This document shows, one piece after another, positions 1 to 11,893 of a stretch of 64,000 nucleotides of DNA; position 1 is the stretch's first letter; the number at the start of each line of letters is the position of its first letter. The translations under genes were made by a program, and so were the position numbers. A model generated the notes under the pieces. The model was not told where the DNA came from. It saw nothing but the letters and a program-made list of their open reading frames with translations, and searched no databases. This DNA comes from Montifringilla adamsi (Eukaryota; Chordata; Aves; Passeriformes; Passeridae). The DNA lies in the NCBI GenBank assembly GCA_017590115.1, contig JAGGNK010008670.1:2232001-2296000 (forward strand), written 5' to 3'.

Positions 1-281
1 TAATCTCTCCAAGCACTTTAACTTCTCCTTTTCTTTATTGCTGCTCTCTCTTGCTTATTATTTCCTCCAACATGCATCAAATTCCCAAATAAAAACCTGA
101 CAGTGGCCTTTCAAGAACTTTAAATATTGATAGTCTGAGTTTTCCTTTCCTTGGGTGTTGATTCATGTGATGGCTCTTATCAAAACTTGTGTGATTCTTC
201 CCCCTAAAATATCTCAGTAGCTGGTGACAGAGGAACAGCTTTAAAAATAGAGATCACAGCCTTGGGAAGAGGTGAATTACA
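1..281. other. Unannotated unique DNA
   Basis: I see no CR1, LTR, RNA gene or coding exon here. The sequence is AT-rich and runs up to the first CR1 fragment. Confidence 0.6.
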
Positions 282-470
282 GATATTGGGGACTTGCTAG
301 GAAAAGCTTCTTCCCTGAAAATGTTGGTAAGGATTGGAACAGACTGTCCAGGCCAGTGGTGCAGTCACCATCCCTGGAGGAATTTAAAAAATATCTGGAT
401 GTGGTCCTTGGGGACACAGGGACTTCTTGATCTTAAAGGTCTTTTCCAGCCTAAATGATTCCATGACTCC
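282..470 (+). mobile_element. CR1 LINE 3' fragment
   Basis: This is a 5'-truncated, non-coding end of a CR1 non-LTR retrotransposon. The CR1 order is visible: GATATTGGGGACTTGC, then GGATTGGAACAGACTG, then CACCATCCCTGGAGGAATTT, then GGATGTGGTCCTTGGGGACA, then CTTGATCTTAAAGGTCTTTT and a tail ATGATTCCATGACTCC. Indels and substitutions mark it as an old copy. Reverse transcriptase sequence is absent. Confidence 0.9.
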
Positions 471-1230
471 CTAAGTTTTGAGTTTCAGAATTCTGCACCA
501 TCTCTGTTTACTGCCCGAAATAATTGGAGCAATAAAATATGAGAAATCTCATAAACTCTGCTCTGAAATACAGGAGATATTTGTGTCCAGTGTGGGACAG
601 GCAGTTTAATCCATGGAATGGGAATGGGAGCAATGAAAAGCTTTCAGAACCTTCTTCTGTGCCATGGCTCAATCAATATTATTGAAAATCAAAAGGCAGA
701 ATTACCCAACACAGAAATATCTCTCAAAAAAAAAAAAAAAGGAGATACTTTTTGTTCCGCTTGAAAAAACCATTTAATCCAAAAGAAACAGGATTTTGAG
801 GCTGTTTTTTTGGCAAACCAATCCACATTTCTGCATGCAGGTGTTTTCTTTTGACAGGTTTTAGTTAACAGGTGATTAAAGGAAAAAATGGAGTTGTTAA
901 TGTGGCAGGTGCACAGGGAGATGTTCCCTGATGTGACAAAAATCTTGCAAACAACAAGCGGAGTAAAATACCAAGTTAATATGGGATGTGGGGCTGCAGT
1001 CCAGCTGGAATGGAACCCCAGCCATGAGGTTAACTGGAGTTTTTAAATTTATTTTTAACACAAGAATTAGAAATTCAAAGCACCATGGAAACAAGGAACT
1101 CTCTCTCTCCCCATTACATGATTTTATTGAGGTGATTTCGAGGACAGACTGTGGATCAATACAGCAGCTTTTTGTTGGCACAGCAATTTTTGTTGATTGA
1201 TAACTTTTCTGATATTTCTAAATTTGAAAA
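471..1230. other. Unique DNA with a short poly-A run
   Basis: The only structured item is an A15 run at 726-740. The short open frames on both strands around 900-1200 have no recognisable domain and look like chance. Confidence 0.55.
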
Positions 1231-1316
1231 GTGGATAGTGGAAGGTGTCCCTGACCGTGGAAGGGGGTGGCATGAAGTGATCTTTAAGCTCCCTTTAAAC
1301 CCAAAAAATTCTAGGA
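1231..1316 (+). mobile_element. CR1 LINE 3' fragment, short
   Basis: About 85 bp match the last part of a CR1 subfamily: TAGTGGAAGGTGTCCCTG, then a degraded GTGGCATGAAGTGATCTTTA, then AAGCTCCCTTTAAACCC and an ATTCTAGGAGTCT tail. It is heavily diverged and probably old. Confidence 0.8.
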
Positions 1317-4168
1317 GTCTCTTCCTGTTCTATCTCTGCCAACCTAGGCTAAGTCTTAGTACTGAAATTTTTAAAATCAAAAGTAAAATTACCCAAATTC
1401 TGATTGCAAGGCCAAATACCCTCTTGCCTGATGTTTGTTATCCATTATTGCCTCCAACCAATAAAAAGAATATCATCATTAACTTTATTTAATGGTTGCC
1501 ACCAACTGCAAACTGATTTAATTATAACCACGAGGCGATTGCACTAGTTAGACTGATTATTTATCAGCCAGAGGTTGATGGCTTTAATAGGGCAGTAATC
1601 TCCTAATGAATGCACTTTAATTGTCTGTATGGAGAAGCTGTGGAATTGTTATTTAAAGTGCAGAACAACGCCTGAATTGCCAAGGCCCAGACAGAACAGG
1701 GTGAAACGCTGCTTCCCAAAGAAGTTCCTTTCTGGAGTGAATTAAACTTGAACCAGGGTCAACCACCTGCAGTAAAACCCAGTTTTTATGGCCTCTTTGG
1801 CTTTTGAAATGTTATTCTTCTTTTTTTTTCCCCCCGTTTATGGCGTGTGTATGAGTGTTTCTTGATTTACAATGGAATGTTTTATTAAAAACGACGCTGG
1901 CGGTGTCTCTGCACCTGCAGAGTACTGAAACTGGAGGGATTATTCACAGACACACACTGAAAAGCCAAAAAGTCAGCCCAGCCTCACCTCCTGCTCTCCT
2001 TGGGAACAATAACTGTCCGTGGATTTTAGGTAGGCTGCAGTAGAATGTCATGAATTTATTATTTCATAGTGATTTATGCTGGTAAATATTTTATTAGGAG
2101 TTTGAATTTATATTTTTCAATAGTCATACCCAGTGCTAGAACTCCTTTAGGATGTTGGTGTTTTGCTTGTTTATTAAGTTAAGTTTGTGTCTTTAAAGTG
2201 CTTCAGAGTGGTTTGTGGTTGGAATTGACCAACATCATTTGGAGGGTGGTCAGTGGCCACAGGGATCATCACAAAAAAATCAAAATTTAGCTCTTTGAGG
2301 TGGTTCTGCCAGGATATGCAGGCTGTGTGATTTCTGTACCAATGCCAGGATTCAGGAATATCCCATTCCCATAGGGTGTGCAAACGATTAGACTTTGAGA
2401 ATCATTCCTGACTCTTGTCTTTTTCTTTGCTTCATTATCTTTAAAACTTAGCCCTTTTCCTGTTTTCATGGCCCAATCAAACACATATGAGAGTAAATCT
2501 TGTCCATGGAACCTTGGAATAATCTTTATACAAAAACAATCAATACCCAAATTAACAGCAGGAATTGGCTGTTAACAAACACAGCATTAAAAACTAATTA
2601 GGGATGCAGAAGGCTCAAAAGGCAAAAATAACACTGGAACCCACAAACGCTGCAGGTTTTGAAGCAGGGGAAGGGCCCTCCATGGTTTCTTGGCTTCCTT
2701 GTGCTCCAAACTTTCTTCCAGTCCTCTGTTCCCATTTAATGTTGGCACATGGTCATAGCAACAGATTTCATTTCTTCCCCCATTAAAGCATCCGGATTCA
2801 AAAATAAAAATATGAAAAGCACGGAGTGAGTAGGTGGAAATCCTTTGTTGTGGAGCCAAACAGAAAGATGGACATTCTGTAATTTTCTGACACAGTGGGA
2901 GCTCTGCAAGGGGTGGGGAAAAAAGAGCTCTTGAAGCCACATTTCCCTTTATCAGTTCCTGTGCCTTGAGTGCACTTTCTAGTTAAAACTTTTAAATTAC
3001 TTTAATTACAGCAACTAAAAAGGGCTGCTGCAGAAACTATTCCCACGCAAGTGAAGAGGTCATTAAAAGTTGTGGCACTGCAGCTAATTTGTGAACAATG
3101 CAGAGCGAGAGGGGCTCCAACTGCCATAATTACATCCCAAGATCCATTTGCATTTCCCAGCCTGTCCCTGCAGCCCCTGGCAGAGCCCTCCCTCAAATCC
3201 TTCTGCAACATAAACACCAAGCTGTCATTATCAGACATTAATAATTAGGAACCTCACATCAACCCGCTGATGTGATCCTGAAATCAATCCCTGACAGCTC
3301 AAGCTTTGCTCGGGTTCACCTGGAATTTTGTGAGCTGAGCTCTGTTGTAGTGGAATTCCCCAAGGAAATGCTGTCCTTTTAGGGATAAAATAACAAAATT
3401 GAGTTGCCTTCCCACAGGTTCGAAGGCTTAATTTTAGTTTTCTTTACGAAACAAAAGATATTTCGCATATATAACCACCTAAGTCACAGAGATCCCATAA
3501 ATATTTGGGGATTTTTTTTTCCTCCAGGAACTTTGGCCTGTATATATTTCCTCGTGTTATGACATAAAACTGCTTTTCCTAAACATTAGAAGCCCTTTTC
3601 ACCCTCCTATTTTTACAGGCATATGTTCCAAAGCAGTAAATTCCAGCTTGGTTGAACACTTAATGTGTTGGCAGCAGGAGCTGGGCTTTTTTTAAAGCCC
3701 TTGTGATACTTAACACCAGCAAAGCCCTTAAGTGTGACAGAAGAAATCAAGCCTGAAAAGCTGATTTTTGCTCCATCTTGTAGATGATGCTTTCCACCTT
3801 GAAAACAAGCTGTGAAATATTAAATTTAAACATAGAAGGTTTCTTTGCAGTCATCCTTTGCTCAGCAATAGTTGTGGTGTTAACACAGGCGTTGCCATGA
3901 TAAGGGGAGGTTCTAAAGGGGGCTGGTTTTAAAATTACTCAAAAATTTGGGGACCTGTGAGATGGTTTCCTATGAGAGAGCTTTTCTCAAGATTTAATGA
4001 TGGCAGATTTAATCCCATTCAGGTTTAATTTCAGCAGGAAATATCCCATTGCAGGCGCCTGGGCATCCAGGGTGCCCCAGACAGGCAGGAGCTGCCTGGT
4101 GCTGAGGGATAACAGGGAGAAGGAGAGGTTATGGGAATATTTCGTGGTTCCAAAATTGAGAAATGTCT
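1317..4168. other. Unique DNA; conserved-looking block at 1500-1690
   Basis: No transposon was recognised. At 1500-1690 the sequence is repeat-free and AT-rich, with words such as GCAGTAATCTCCTAATG and CACTTTAATTG that resemble homeodomain or OTX-type sites. It also holds a perfect 10-bp inverted repeat, TGCACTTTAA at 1611-1620 and TTAAAGTGCA at 1653-1662. The rest, including 2590-3250, shows no gene or repeat I can name. Confidence 0.4.
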
Positions 4169-4385
4169 TTTTTATATATAAATATATATATATTACATAT
4201 ATACACACAATATATACAATGTGTGTATATATATACACAATATATTGTCTGTTGTATTTCATATATTATATATTATATTGTATATACAGTATATGTATAT
4301 ATACACACACATATCTATACTCTATATTTATTTATTTATTTTAATATATATAGATGTCTTTTAATATATTAATATTAAATTATAT
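4169..4385. repeat. AT/AC-rich microsatellite with inverted repeats
   Basis: The tract is built from TATA, ATAC and ATTT units. It contains inverted pairs such as ATATATACACACA near 4197 against TGTGTGTATATATAT near 4221, and the palindrome ACAATATATTGT just downstream. It should extrude hairpins or cruciforms easily and is likely to vary in length between individuals. Confidence 0.9.
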
Positions 4386-6677
4386 TGGCTTATTCCTGCC
4401 TGGGCAGTGCCTCCAGTGTGTCCCTTGGATTGTAGGGTCCAGCACATCTCCATTCTGAGGGACCAGGAGAGTTCTTTAAAAACAAACCCCACTTTTCTGC
4501 CACTCTGTTGGAATTCAGTGTTGTTTTCCTACAATCCCAGTCTGGTCAAGGACTTGGCAAGATTTTAAAGCTACCTGAGATTTCCAGTTTTAAGATTTTA
4601 TTTATTTCCTCACCACTCTAAGCAAACAGATTTTCTTGCCAGACCCTACATATTTATTTCTCTTTTTTTAAAATATAAAGTAGTCACCATATTTTATTAT
4701 TTCCTTATAGAGCCTAATAAAACACAGCCCTGGAATGGATGAGGAGGAATACAGAAACAATTGCAAAAAAAAAAAAGCACAATATAAATGTAAATCAGGC
4801 ACGTTTTTACTTTTCAGAGCTGTGCTGGGCTTTTCATCAGCTGGCCCATTGTGGTAATCCTTTCCAAATTGTTTACTTTTTTTTTCCTAAAACCATGGAT
4901 TTGTTGCTCTGCGTCCTTATCCTCCGCAAAGATTCTTTCATGGAGATGCCACTAATGCCAACCAATATCCTGGACATCTCTGGATGTCCTGGTGGAGTAA
5001 ACATTTATCTGGAGTGGGGAGAAAATGGTTTAAAGAGAAAAAAAAAAGCTGAACCATTTCATCCCACTCTCCACAGTAAATAATCAGTCAAAAGCCCCCT
5101 AAATATGTTATGGGGGATCAGAAAAAGTTGAAAAAAATTTCCAGATCTCTATATCATTTATTTATTACTTGAACAAGTTCAGTAGAAAAGACTTCTGAAA
5201 ATTTTTACTTGTACAATGTTGGGGTGTTTTTTTTATTTCTTCCTGAAATGTCTTTATAAAAAAATTATAAAGCCTAGCTGCAGAAATCAGGAAAAGTGAA
5301 AATAGTTTAGTTTTCCATTAGAAACGTCTGTGGTCAGACCCTTCAGTGAAATCCTCTTCTGAAGAAGGCTGTGAAAAACCAACTTCTATAAAACACTTTG
5401 AGGAGAATGAGGAGGAATGAAAGGAGTGACAAAGCCCGTTTCATGTTTTGTACCCAACTTTTTAATGCATTTTTCATTCTCAAGTTCCTTTCAGGTGAAT
5501 ATTTCTGCTTTCTTAAGTCAATGCTGACCCTTCTTTTGTGTCCATTTAATTAAAGCTGACCAGGGAAAAGACCATTATTGAAGAGAGGAGGTTTTCTGGA
5601 ACCAAACCTTTTGTTCCCTGACAAAACTGATGGAAATAGGAAGGGCAGCATCCCTTTGGATGAGGCTTGAGACATGACTTGCCTTATAAGAATTATTATA
5701 TTTAATATAAGCACTACAGATGTTAAAATATGACATGGGGTTGGAAGATTTCTTTTTCCTGGTCTATCTCTGCTGTCTCTGCTCTTAAAATTCTGCCATT
5801 ATAACAGAAACAGCCCCAAATAAGTCATTAAGAGAGAGGAATGTTTGCATTTAAAGATCTTTTTTGTTATGTAGTGTGGTTCACCCCTTCAGCCATGGAC
5901 AGGGTCATTTATGTTCCCTCAATTCTGTTTTCCTGCCGTGTTTGAAATAAAAAGTGATTTTAAAAGAAGTCAAATTTAAAAAGCGTGGTTGGGAAAAGTT
6001 GGGGAAGTTTCTTACCACTCAGGAGTGTAAGAAATGCGTGTTCTGGCTGAAGTCTGGCATCCTTCCAAAGATAAAATTATGAACTTAAAAATGATGTGGA
6101 AGTGGAGCTGAAGTTTGGAGTGGTTGAAGATGCTGGAGTTAGAGACATCAGCAATTTTTGGAGACAGGGAAATGGAGTTACAGGTGGAATGTGCTGAGAT
6201 GGAATAAGGAGATTCATGAGGACTTGAGCATGAAAATGAAATCTAATTGAAAACTCTCAGGTCTGTGGGAAGTGTGAGTTGGGTTCCTGATGCCTTGTGC
6301 AGGCTGCCCTGGAGCAGAGGCTGGCCAGAGCTCCAGAATAAAGCAGTGATTGACTCAAAGGATCTTCTCCATGGATCCACCTTGGGCAGCACAAGAGCCC
6401 AGCCAGGGCTGCAGCCAAGATGAACCCAAATGGTCCCAAAATGCACGAGCGCTCCCGGGGTCTCTCCCTGGGATCAGCTCTGCTCCATGTGCACATTGCA
6501 GTTCAGTGTCCAATTCCAGCTCAGCCCCTGCACTCCCATCCTGCTTGTTTTTCTCTCTGCAGCCCACGGGGTTTGTGCTCCTGGGCTGAGATTTGGATCA
6601 TTTGTCCTTGGTGCCCAGCTGGAGCAGGAATTGTTTTGTCTCCCTGCTCTGTGCACAGAGCTCACCATGCCCTGATA
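4386..6677. other. Unique DNA, no gene seen
   Basis: AT-rich sequence with short A and T runs (A12 near 4766, T9 near 4877). I recognise no repeat family or exon. Open frames near 6243-6600 overlap on both strands and look like chance frames in a GC-richer patch. Confidence 0.5.
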
Positions 6678-6758
6678 TGGAACCCCCCAGACCCACACAC
6701 TAAAGCAGCACAGAACCTGAAACATAGAAAAGCTCAAACCTGAGGCATCATTCACTCC
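6678..6758 (-). repeat. Unclassified dispersed repeat, copy 1
   Basis: Read on the minus strand, this segment matches plus-strand sequence at about 63050-63135. The core match is 39 bp without a mismatch (6696-6734 against 63083-63121), with weaker similarity on the upstream side. It includes a pyrimidine-rich stretch ending TATGTTTCAG|GTTCTG, which looks like a splice acceptor. It is probably a remnant of a retroelement whose family I cannot name. Confidence 0.6.
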
Positions 6759-8250
6759 AGGGAGAAGAGTTGGGATTGGGGTGAGCATGGCCGTGCTCAT
6801 GGTGCCAGCCAGCAGAGGGAGGATTTGGGGAAGGCTGGATTGCAGGGATCCACCTCTAAGAAGTGTTTGTTTTTTTTTCTTCAATGCAAATCCCATTTTG
6901 GAGCTGAATGCACAAGTACGTGACTAGAAAATGCAGCCCAATCACTGCTAGGAAAACCCCTTGGAGGGATTTTGTCTCAATTCAATGTTCACACCTCCAA
7001 GAGGGCCAAAGACAATTTTTTTCAGGACAATGTTGCGGTATAGTCATGGAACAAATACAGGAGATAACAGGCAGCATTATCAGAAAGGTCAGGAACAAAT
7101 TAAATAAAAGATTGGAGCTGTCAGGACTTTAGATTGTTGTGTGGAAGAGACAAGGGATGTAAAATATATTGAGTAGGGACATTAAATAATGCTGGTGGTT
7201 GTGGTTTCCATGCTAAGGGTGATATTTGTGCTTGGAAGGAGTGATTTTTTCCTCAACAAATACACTTTCAAACATCTTTCTTGCCTATATTTTAGTATTT
7301 ATGACATCCCTGTTCCCTCTTTCCTTGGAAAAAAATGCTTCAGTCACTGTTAATTCTCTAGATATAATAAAATACTTTACAAGGTCCTTTCCTACCCAGC
7401 AGATTCTGTGAAAACACAGAAGGGAAATGGATGAGTGACCATGTTTAGTCTGTTCAATGGAGGTGCTAAAAGTGTTCTTAATTCCAGTTATAAAAATTAA
7501 AAAGGGGAAAAAGGAGCAATCAAAGCCAGCACTTCTGGTGTTTGATTTTTCATGTTATAAAATAAAAATCCCCACAAACACCCACCAAAACAGTCAACAG
7601 AGGCCCATTTACCCTCATGCACCAAACCTTTTCCAACCAAACCACAGAAATTCCCAACATCTGAGCATTCCTGGGAAGTTCTTTAGACTTGAGCACTGCA
7701 ACATCTCAGGAGAAAAATGGGTTTGCCCCAGGGCAGAAGAGATGAAGGATGCTTGAAACAAATCTCCTGGAAGAATGACACTTTTCCTTTTGCTCTGTGA
7801 TTTTTTTAGAACTTAACATAAAATTTTCTCCACTAAAGGGATGTCTTGACTGCAGCAGTCAGTGACTGAATCATTGAATTATTTCTTAAGGTGCTTGGAG
7901 CTTCCCCACCTGGAAACTGACAGTCAAAAGCCATTAAAATATCTGCACTCCATCTTCTCAATCCCAGTTTGATAATTTAAAATAAAACTAAACCTCACTG
8001 TCCTATTTTCAGCATATCATTTAGTTTTCCATTTATCTTCCTGACTTGCTTTTTTAAACTTTTTTTTTTTTTTTTGACAGTTAGGCTGCAATAAAGTATC
8101 AGGAATTTGATTTTATTTGATGGAGACCTGCTGAAGAGATGCTGCTTTCTAGTAGTCAGTAAACATGAATCAAGACCAAATGATGGACCAAAACTTGGTT
8201 TAAGCTGAGTTTCTACATTTTTTTAATTAATAGGGTGATGAAAAAGATAA
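6759..8250. other. Unique DNA with a poly-T run
   Basis: The only structured element is T16 at 8060-8075. Nothing else was recognised. Confidence 0.5.
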
Positions 8251-8470
8251 TGAATTTGGGAAGGAATTGTTCCCTGCAGAGGTTGGTGAGGCCCTTGAAT
8301 AGTATTCCCAGAGAAGTTGTGGCTGCCCCTGGCTCCCTGGAATGTCCAAGGCCAGGCTGGACAGGGCTTGGAGTGACCTGGGACAGTGGAAGGTGTCCCT
8401 GCCATTACAGGCATGGGATGGGATGAGCTTTAAGGTCCCTTCCAACCCAAACTGTTCCAGGATTCCATGA
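8251..8470 (+). mobile_element. CR1 LINE 3' fragment
   Basis: This is a 220-bp 3' portion of CR1 in forward orientation. It shows GGGAAGGAATTGTTCCCTGC, GAGAAGTTGTGGCTGCCCC, CAAGGCCAGGCTGGACAGGG, GACAGTGGAAGGTGTCCCTG and AAGGTCCCTTCCAACCCAAA with a TTCCATGAATT tail. It belongs to the same subfamily as the copies starting at 11731, 30729 and 36603. Confidence 0.93.
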
Positions 8471-9889
8471 ATTAAGGATCATGGGCACTAGGTGGCAAAG
8501 CCAGTAGTGCTCTCTTTGGGAGGGTTGACAAGATTTTCTTGGGACAGAACCTGCTGTGTTGGAGACTGAGGAAATTGGGATCTCCACTGGGATCTCCATT
8601 GGGATATCGCTTTCTCCATGTTGATTGAAGACATTTTTTGTAAGAAATGGCTGAATGTGTGGATACACCTGATTATGTGAAGGAAAACAAAATTACAGCC
8701 TCACAACTTATGAGGAATCTGTGCAAGAGGAGTTTGGCTTCTTTGAGATGCCAAATAAGTTTTTGAGTGCAATTCTTGCTCTAATTTTTGGTAGATACCC
8801 TTTGCAGCCATATCCTTTGTGTTTCCTGGAGCTCTCATTTGTCTCTGGTTCTGTCTGCACTTTGAAGGGGCAAAGAGCACACAAAGGATTATCCTAAAAG
8901 AGCATTTCCACTCTTTAATGTATTACAAGCAGCAGCTTTAATAACAGTGTGGATAGCAGAGGCTGCTCTGCAGCCTTTATAAACACGAGGGGATGGAATG
9001 GAATATTTTGTATACAAAGCTGAAATATCATTGCCACCCAAAGCGCAGCACTTACACCCAGAGTGCTCTCTAATCCATTTCAAATTGAATAGGAATACTT
9101 CAGGGAAAACACCATCTCTTTTCATCAGTGTGTTGTCTCATTTAGAACACTCTTTGATCCTATAAAAGCCCCCATTTTCTGGCTCAGCCTGTTCCAGACA
9201 TGGGGCTGGATTTCTGTGCATGGATATTTGCTGGCAATGGGTTTTAGGTTTTGTTACGGGGTTGATGCATTCCATAAAAATTGCACTTTGGGGTTTATGA
9301 TGTGGCACGGGAAGGGCTTCAGCCTCGTGAACCAAACACATCTAAAATGTTATCCTTTAGGCTTAACTTTGTTGTCAAAAGTAGATATTAATAGAACATC
9401 CATGCATTTGCTAATTAGGTAATATGTCCTTGGATGGACTGCCTCGTGTTGTGAGCACTTTGCCTTTTTCTGGTGGCAGAATTTGTGACAGGGCTCAGAG
9501 AAGTCACCATTTCTGTAATGACGTTTCAGATTCTCTGTGAGATGTGCTTTTGTGGGGTTAGGATTGACATGATGCAGGAGAAAAGCCACATCCAGCTGGG
9601 AGAGATGGAAAGGAACGTGCAGGCACAGTGTGGCAAGTCCTGGCTAAATATCACTGATTTTTACTTTATTTTTAGATTAAGAAGTTGCTGTTAGCACAAA
9701 GTCCCCCCTGCTTAGAGCTTGTTTTATTTCCACCAGATTTGCTCCCAGCATGGAAGCTCTCTGTGGAGCCAACCTCACCTTCTGGCAGGAGCGTGGAATT
9801 GTTTAGCTTTCCAATGCTCAGATTTCAACCCCAAGTGGATGCTCAGGAGCCAGAGCAGTGACTGAGCTCTGGGGCTGAAGGGCTTTGCA
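8471..9889. other. Unique DNA; 12-bp triplet repeat at 8577-8612
   Basis: At 8577-8612 a 12-bp unit GGGATCTCCACT occurs about three times in tandem, with drift in the third. The remainder up to the solo LTR shows no transposon or gene that I can identify. Confidence 0.5.
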
Positions 9890-9895
9890 CTGCAC

Positions 9896-10253
9896 TGTCA
9901 CCATGATATTTCTGAAAAATCCCTTCGCCAGGATTTCTTCTCCTGGGAATCTGAGAAGCTTCAGCTTCTCCTTGTTTTGGAGTGTGGTCTGGAGTTTGGT
10001 CATTAAGTAAAAACAATTCACATATTTGATAAACAATCAAAACCAGCTGTGTCAAGGCTCTGAGAAGTCATGAGTTTTTATTATTCATTCTTTTCTACCC
10101 TTCTGATGTATCCTTTTCTCTACAGTTTAGTATAGTTTTAGTATATAATTTCTTTTAATATAATATAATATGATGAGATAATAAATCAGCCGTCTGAGAA
10201 TCTGGAGTCAGATTCATCTCTTCCCTCGTCCTGGGGACCTCACAAACACAACA
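9896..10253 (+). mobile_element. Solo LTR of an endogenous retrovirus
   Basis: A 358-bp element begins TGTCACCATGATATTT and ends ACAAACACAACA, the TG...CA ends of a retroviral LTR. It is flanked by CTGCAC (9890-9895) and CTGCAG (10254-10259), a 6-bp target duplication with one change. Inside are a U3 with an ACAATCAAAACCAGCTGTGT block, a TAGTATAGTTTTAGTATA promoter-like stretch, and AATAAA at 10180-10185 followed by an R/U5-like end with CTCTTCCCTCGTCCTGGGGA. No gag, pol or env sequence adjoins it, so internal recombination has left one LTR. The 6-bp duplication suggests an ERVK-like or alpharetrovirus-like integrase. Confidence 0.88.
10180..10185 (+). promoter_or_regulatory. LTR polyadenylation signal AATAAA
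   Basis: AATAAA lies about 70 bp before the end of the solo LTR, the place expected for the R-region signal. It could terminate host transcripts that cross the LTR in the plus direction. Confidence 0.6.
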
Positions 10254-10259
10254 CTGCAG

Positions 10260-11730
10260 TGTCTGTCACGTTAGCAAAGACAAAAGCTGCTCTTCTCCAT
10301 CAATTTTGACCAGGTTTGGATGTTGTAGGATTGTCTGTCTTTGATTGATGTTGCCTCCAGTCCCCCAAGGGCTTCGGTGAGGAACACAATGTTTTGGAGA
10401 GAGAGAGAGAAAGCTGGAGCAGCGACAATTGCTCCTTCCTTCCGAAAGGAAATAAATCCAGGGCTCACCCAGCCCATCCATCACTGCTGTCCCCTCCGTG
10501 TCTTGTGGGGAAAACTCCCGAGTTTTCCACTGAGAAACTCCCCGGTGAGGCAGAAGGAGGTGGGAATGCAGTTTAATTGAGATGGAAGCTCCCCATCCCT
10601 CCTGAGGGATTCAACAGCAGCAAAATCCTTCTTTCCCTCCTTCGTGTCATCATTCGGGCTGTGTCCTAGAGAATGTGGTGTTTTCCCTGCTGGTAAAACT
10701 ACCCCAAATTACCCCAAAATAAAGCAGGTTGTTTAAAATTAAATAATGTGGTATTTGGCTTTGCTGCCAAAATACACAATAGAGGAAATTCATAAAAAAT
10801 TATGAACAGTGCTGGATTTTCAATTAGGATTTCCTTCTCCGTGGTGTTGTTTTGTTATACTCAGCAGATGATACAGAGAGGGAATATGACATTTTAGGGA
10901 TAAATATGATGCTGTCCCAAACTGAGGCCAGTGGAAGTGAAATGAATTTCTCACAGAACTTTAAATTATTTCTGGTCAAACTGGAAGTGGAAAATGTTTG
11001 GGTTATGTTTTGTAATTGCCAGATTAGACAGTACTTCTGTGTGGGACTAAAATTATTATTTTAGAGTCAGAGCCAACCAAAATGGAGCCACAGAGGGCAA
11101 GAGCAGAGAGTTTGTTGAACTGGGCAAGTTTCCTCTGGGATTTTTTAATTCTTTAATTTTGAAACACTTTTTTTTAATTTTAAAATTTTAAATAAAATTT
11201 TTAATTTTTAAATAAATTAATTTAACTCTTTCCTTTTTAAATTCTTTTCAATTTTTCAGAGCTCAGACGAGCTCTGCCTTCCACATGCGGTGAACCCCAG
11301 CCACCCTGCCCACATCCCTGTCCCCACAAAGGTGTGGTCATCTCCCCAGCAGGTTTGTCCCCTGTTTTTATCCTAAAATAAAAGGATTTAGAGACCTAGC
11401 TCCCTGCATTCCTGTGCATGTGGTATTTTCTTCTATTAAAATGAATGTCTTGGCTCTGTACGTGGATATTCCCCATTCCTGTGAAGAATGGGAGGCTGGA
11501 ATGATTCATTAGAAAGGTTTTGCAAGAGTGATTGCCCAATGCCAACTTTTCCTTTCAAAATTCTCTCTAATTTTGATTTTTTCCTTAAAAAGGCTGGGGA
11601 AGGCAATTAACTTTTTTATCAATTTATTATTGTCTCACCTTGGGGTGGGAACTACAGGAACTTTGATAAATGGGTTCAAAAGTTTGTGCAGCTTTAAAAC
11701 TGCTTTTATAAATCTCAGCTTTCTGCTGTT
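10260..11730. other. Unique DNA; GA run and AT-rich low-complexity tract
   Basis: A short GA microsatellite sits near 10397-10412. An AT-rich low-complexity tract of T and A runs spans about 11135-11265. No gene or transposon was recognised. Confidence 0.5.
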
Positions 11731-11893
11731 CTGAGGCCCTGGCACAGATTCCCAGAGCAGCTTTGGCTGCCCCTGGATCTCTGGAAGTGTCCAAGGCCAG
11801 GTTGGACAGGGCTTGGAGCAGCCTGGGACAGTGGAAGGTGTCCCTGGATGATTTTTAAGGTCCCTTCCAACCCAAATAATTCCACGTTTTTCC
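11731..11893 (+). mobile_element. CR1 LINE 3' fragment
   Basis: A forward-oriented CR1 end: GAGGCCCTGGCACAGATTCC, CAGCTTTGGCTGCCCCTGG, CAAGGCCAGGTTGGACAGGG, GTGGAAGGTGTCCCTGG and AAGGTCCCTTCCAACCCAAA. About 25 bp are missing between GTGTCCCTGG and ATGATTTTTAAGG compared with sister copies in this window. Confidence 0.92.

Noticed and set aside
1611..1662. microRNA-like hairpin
   Set aside because: Pairing stops after 10 bp; the rest of the arms do not pair.
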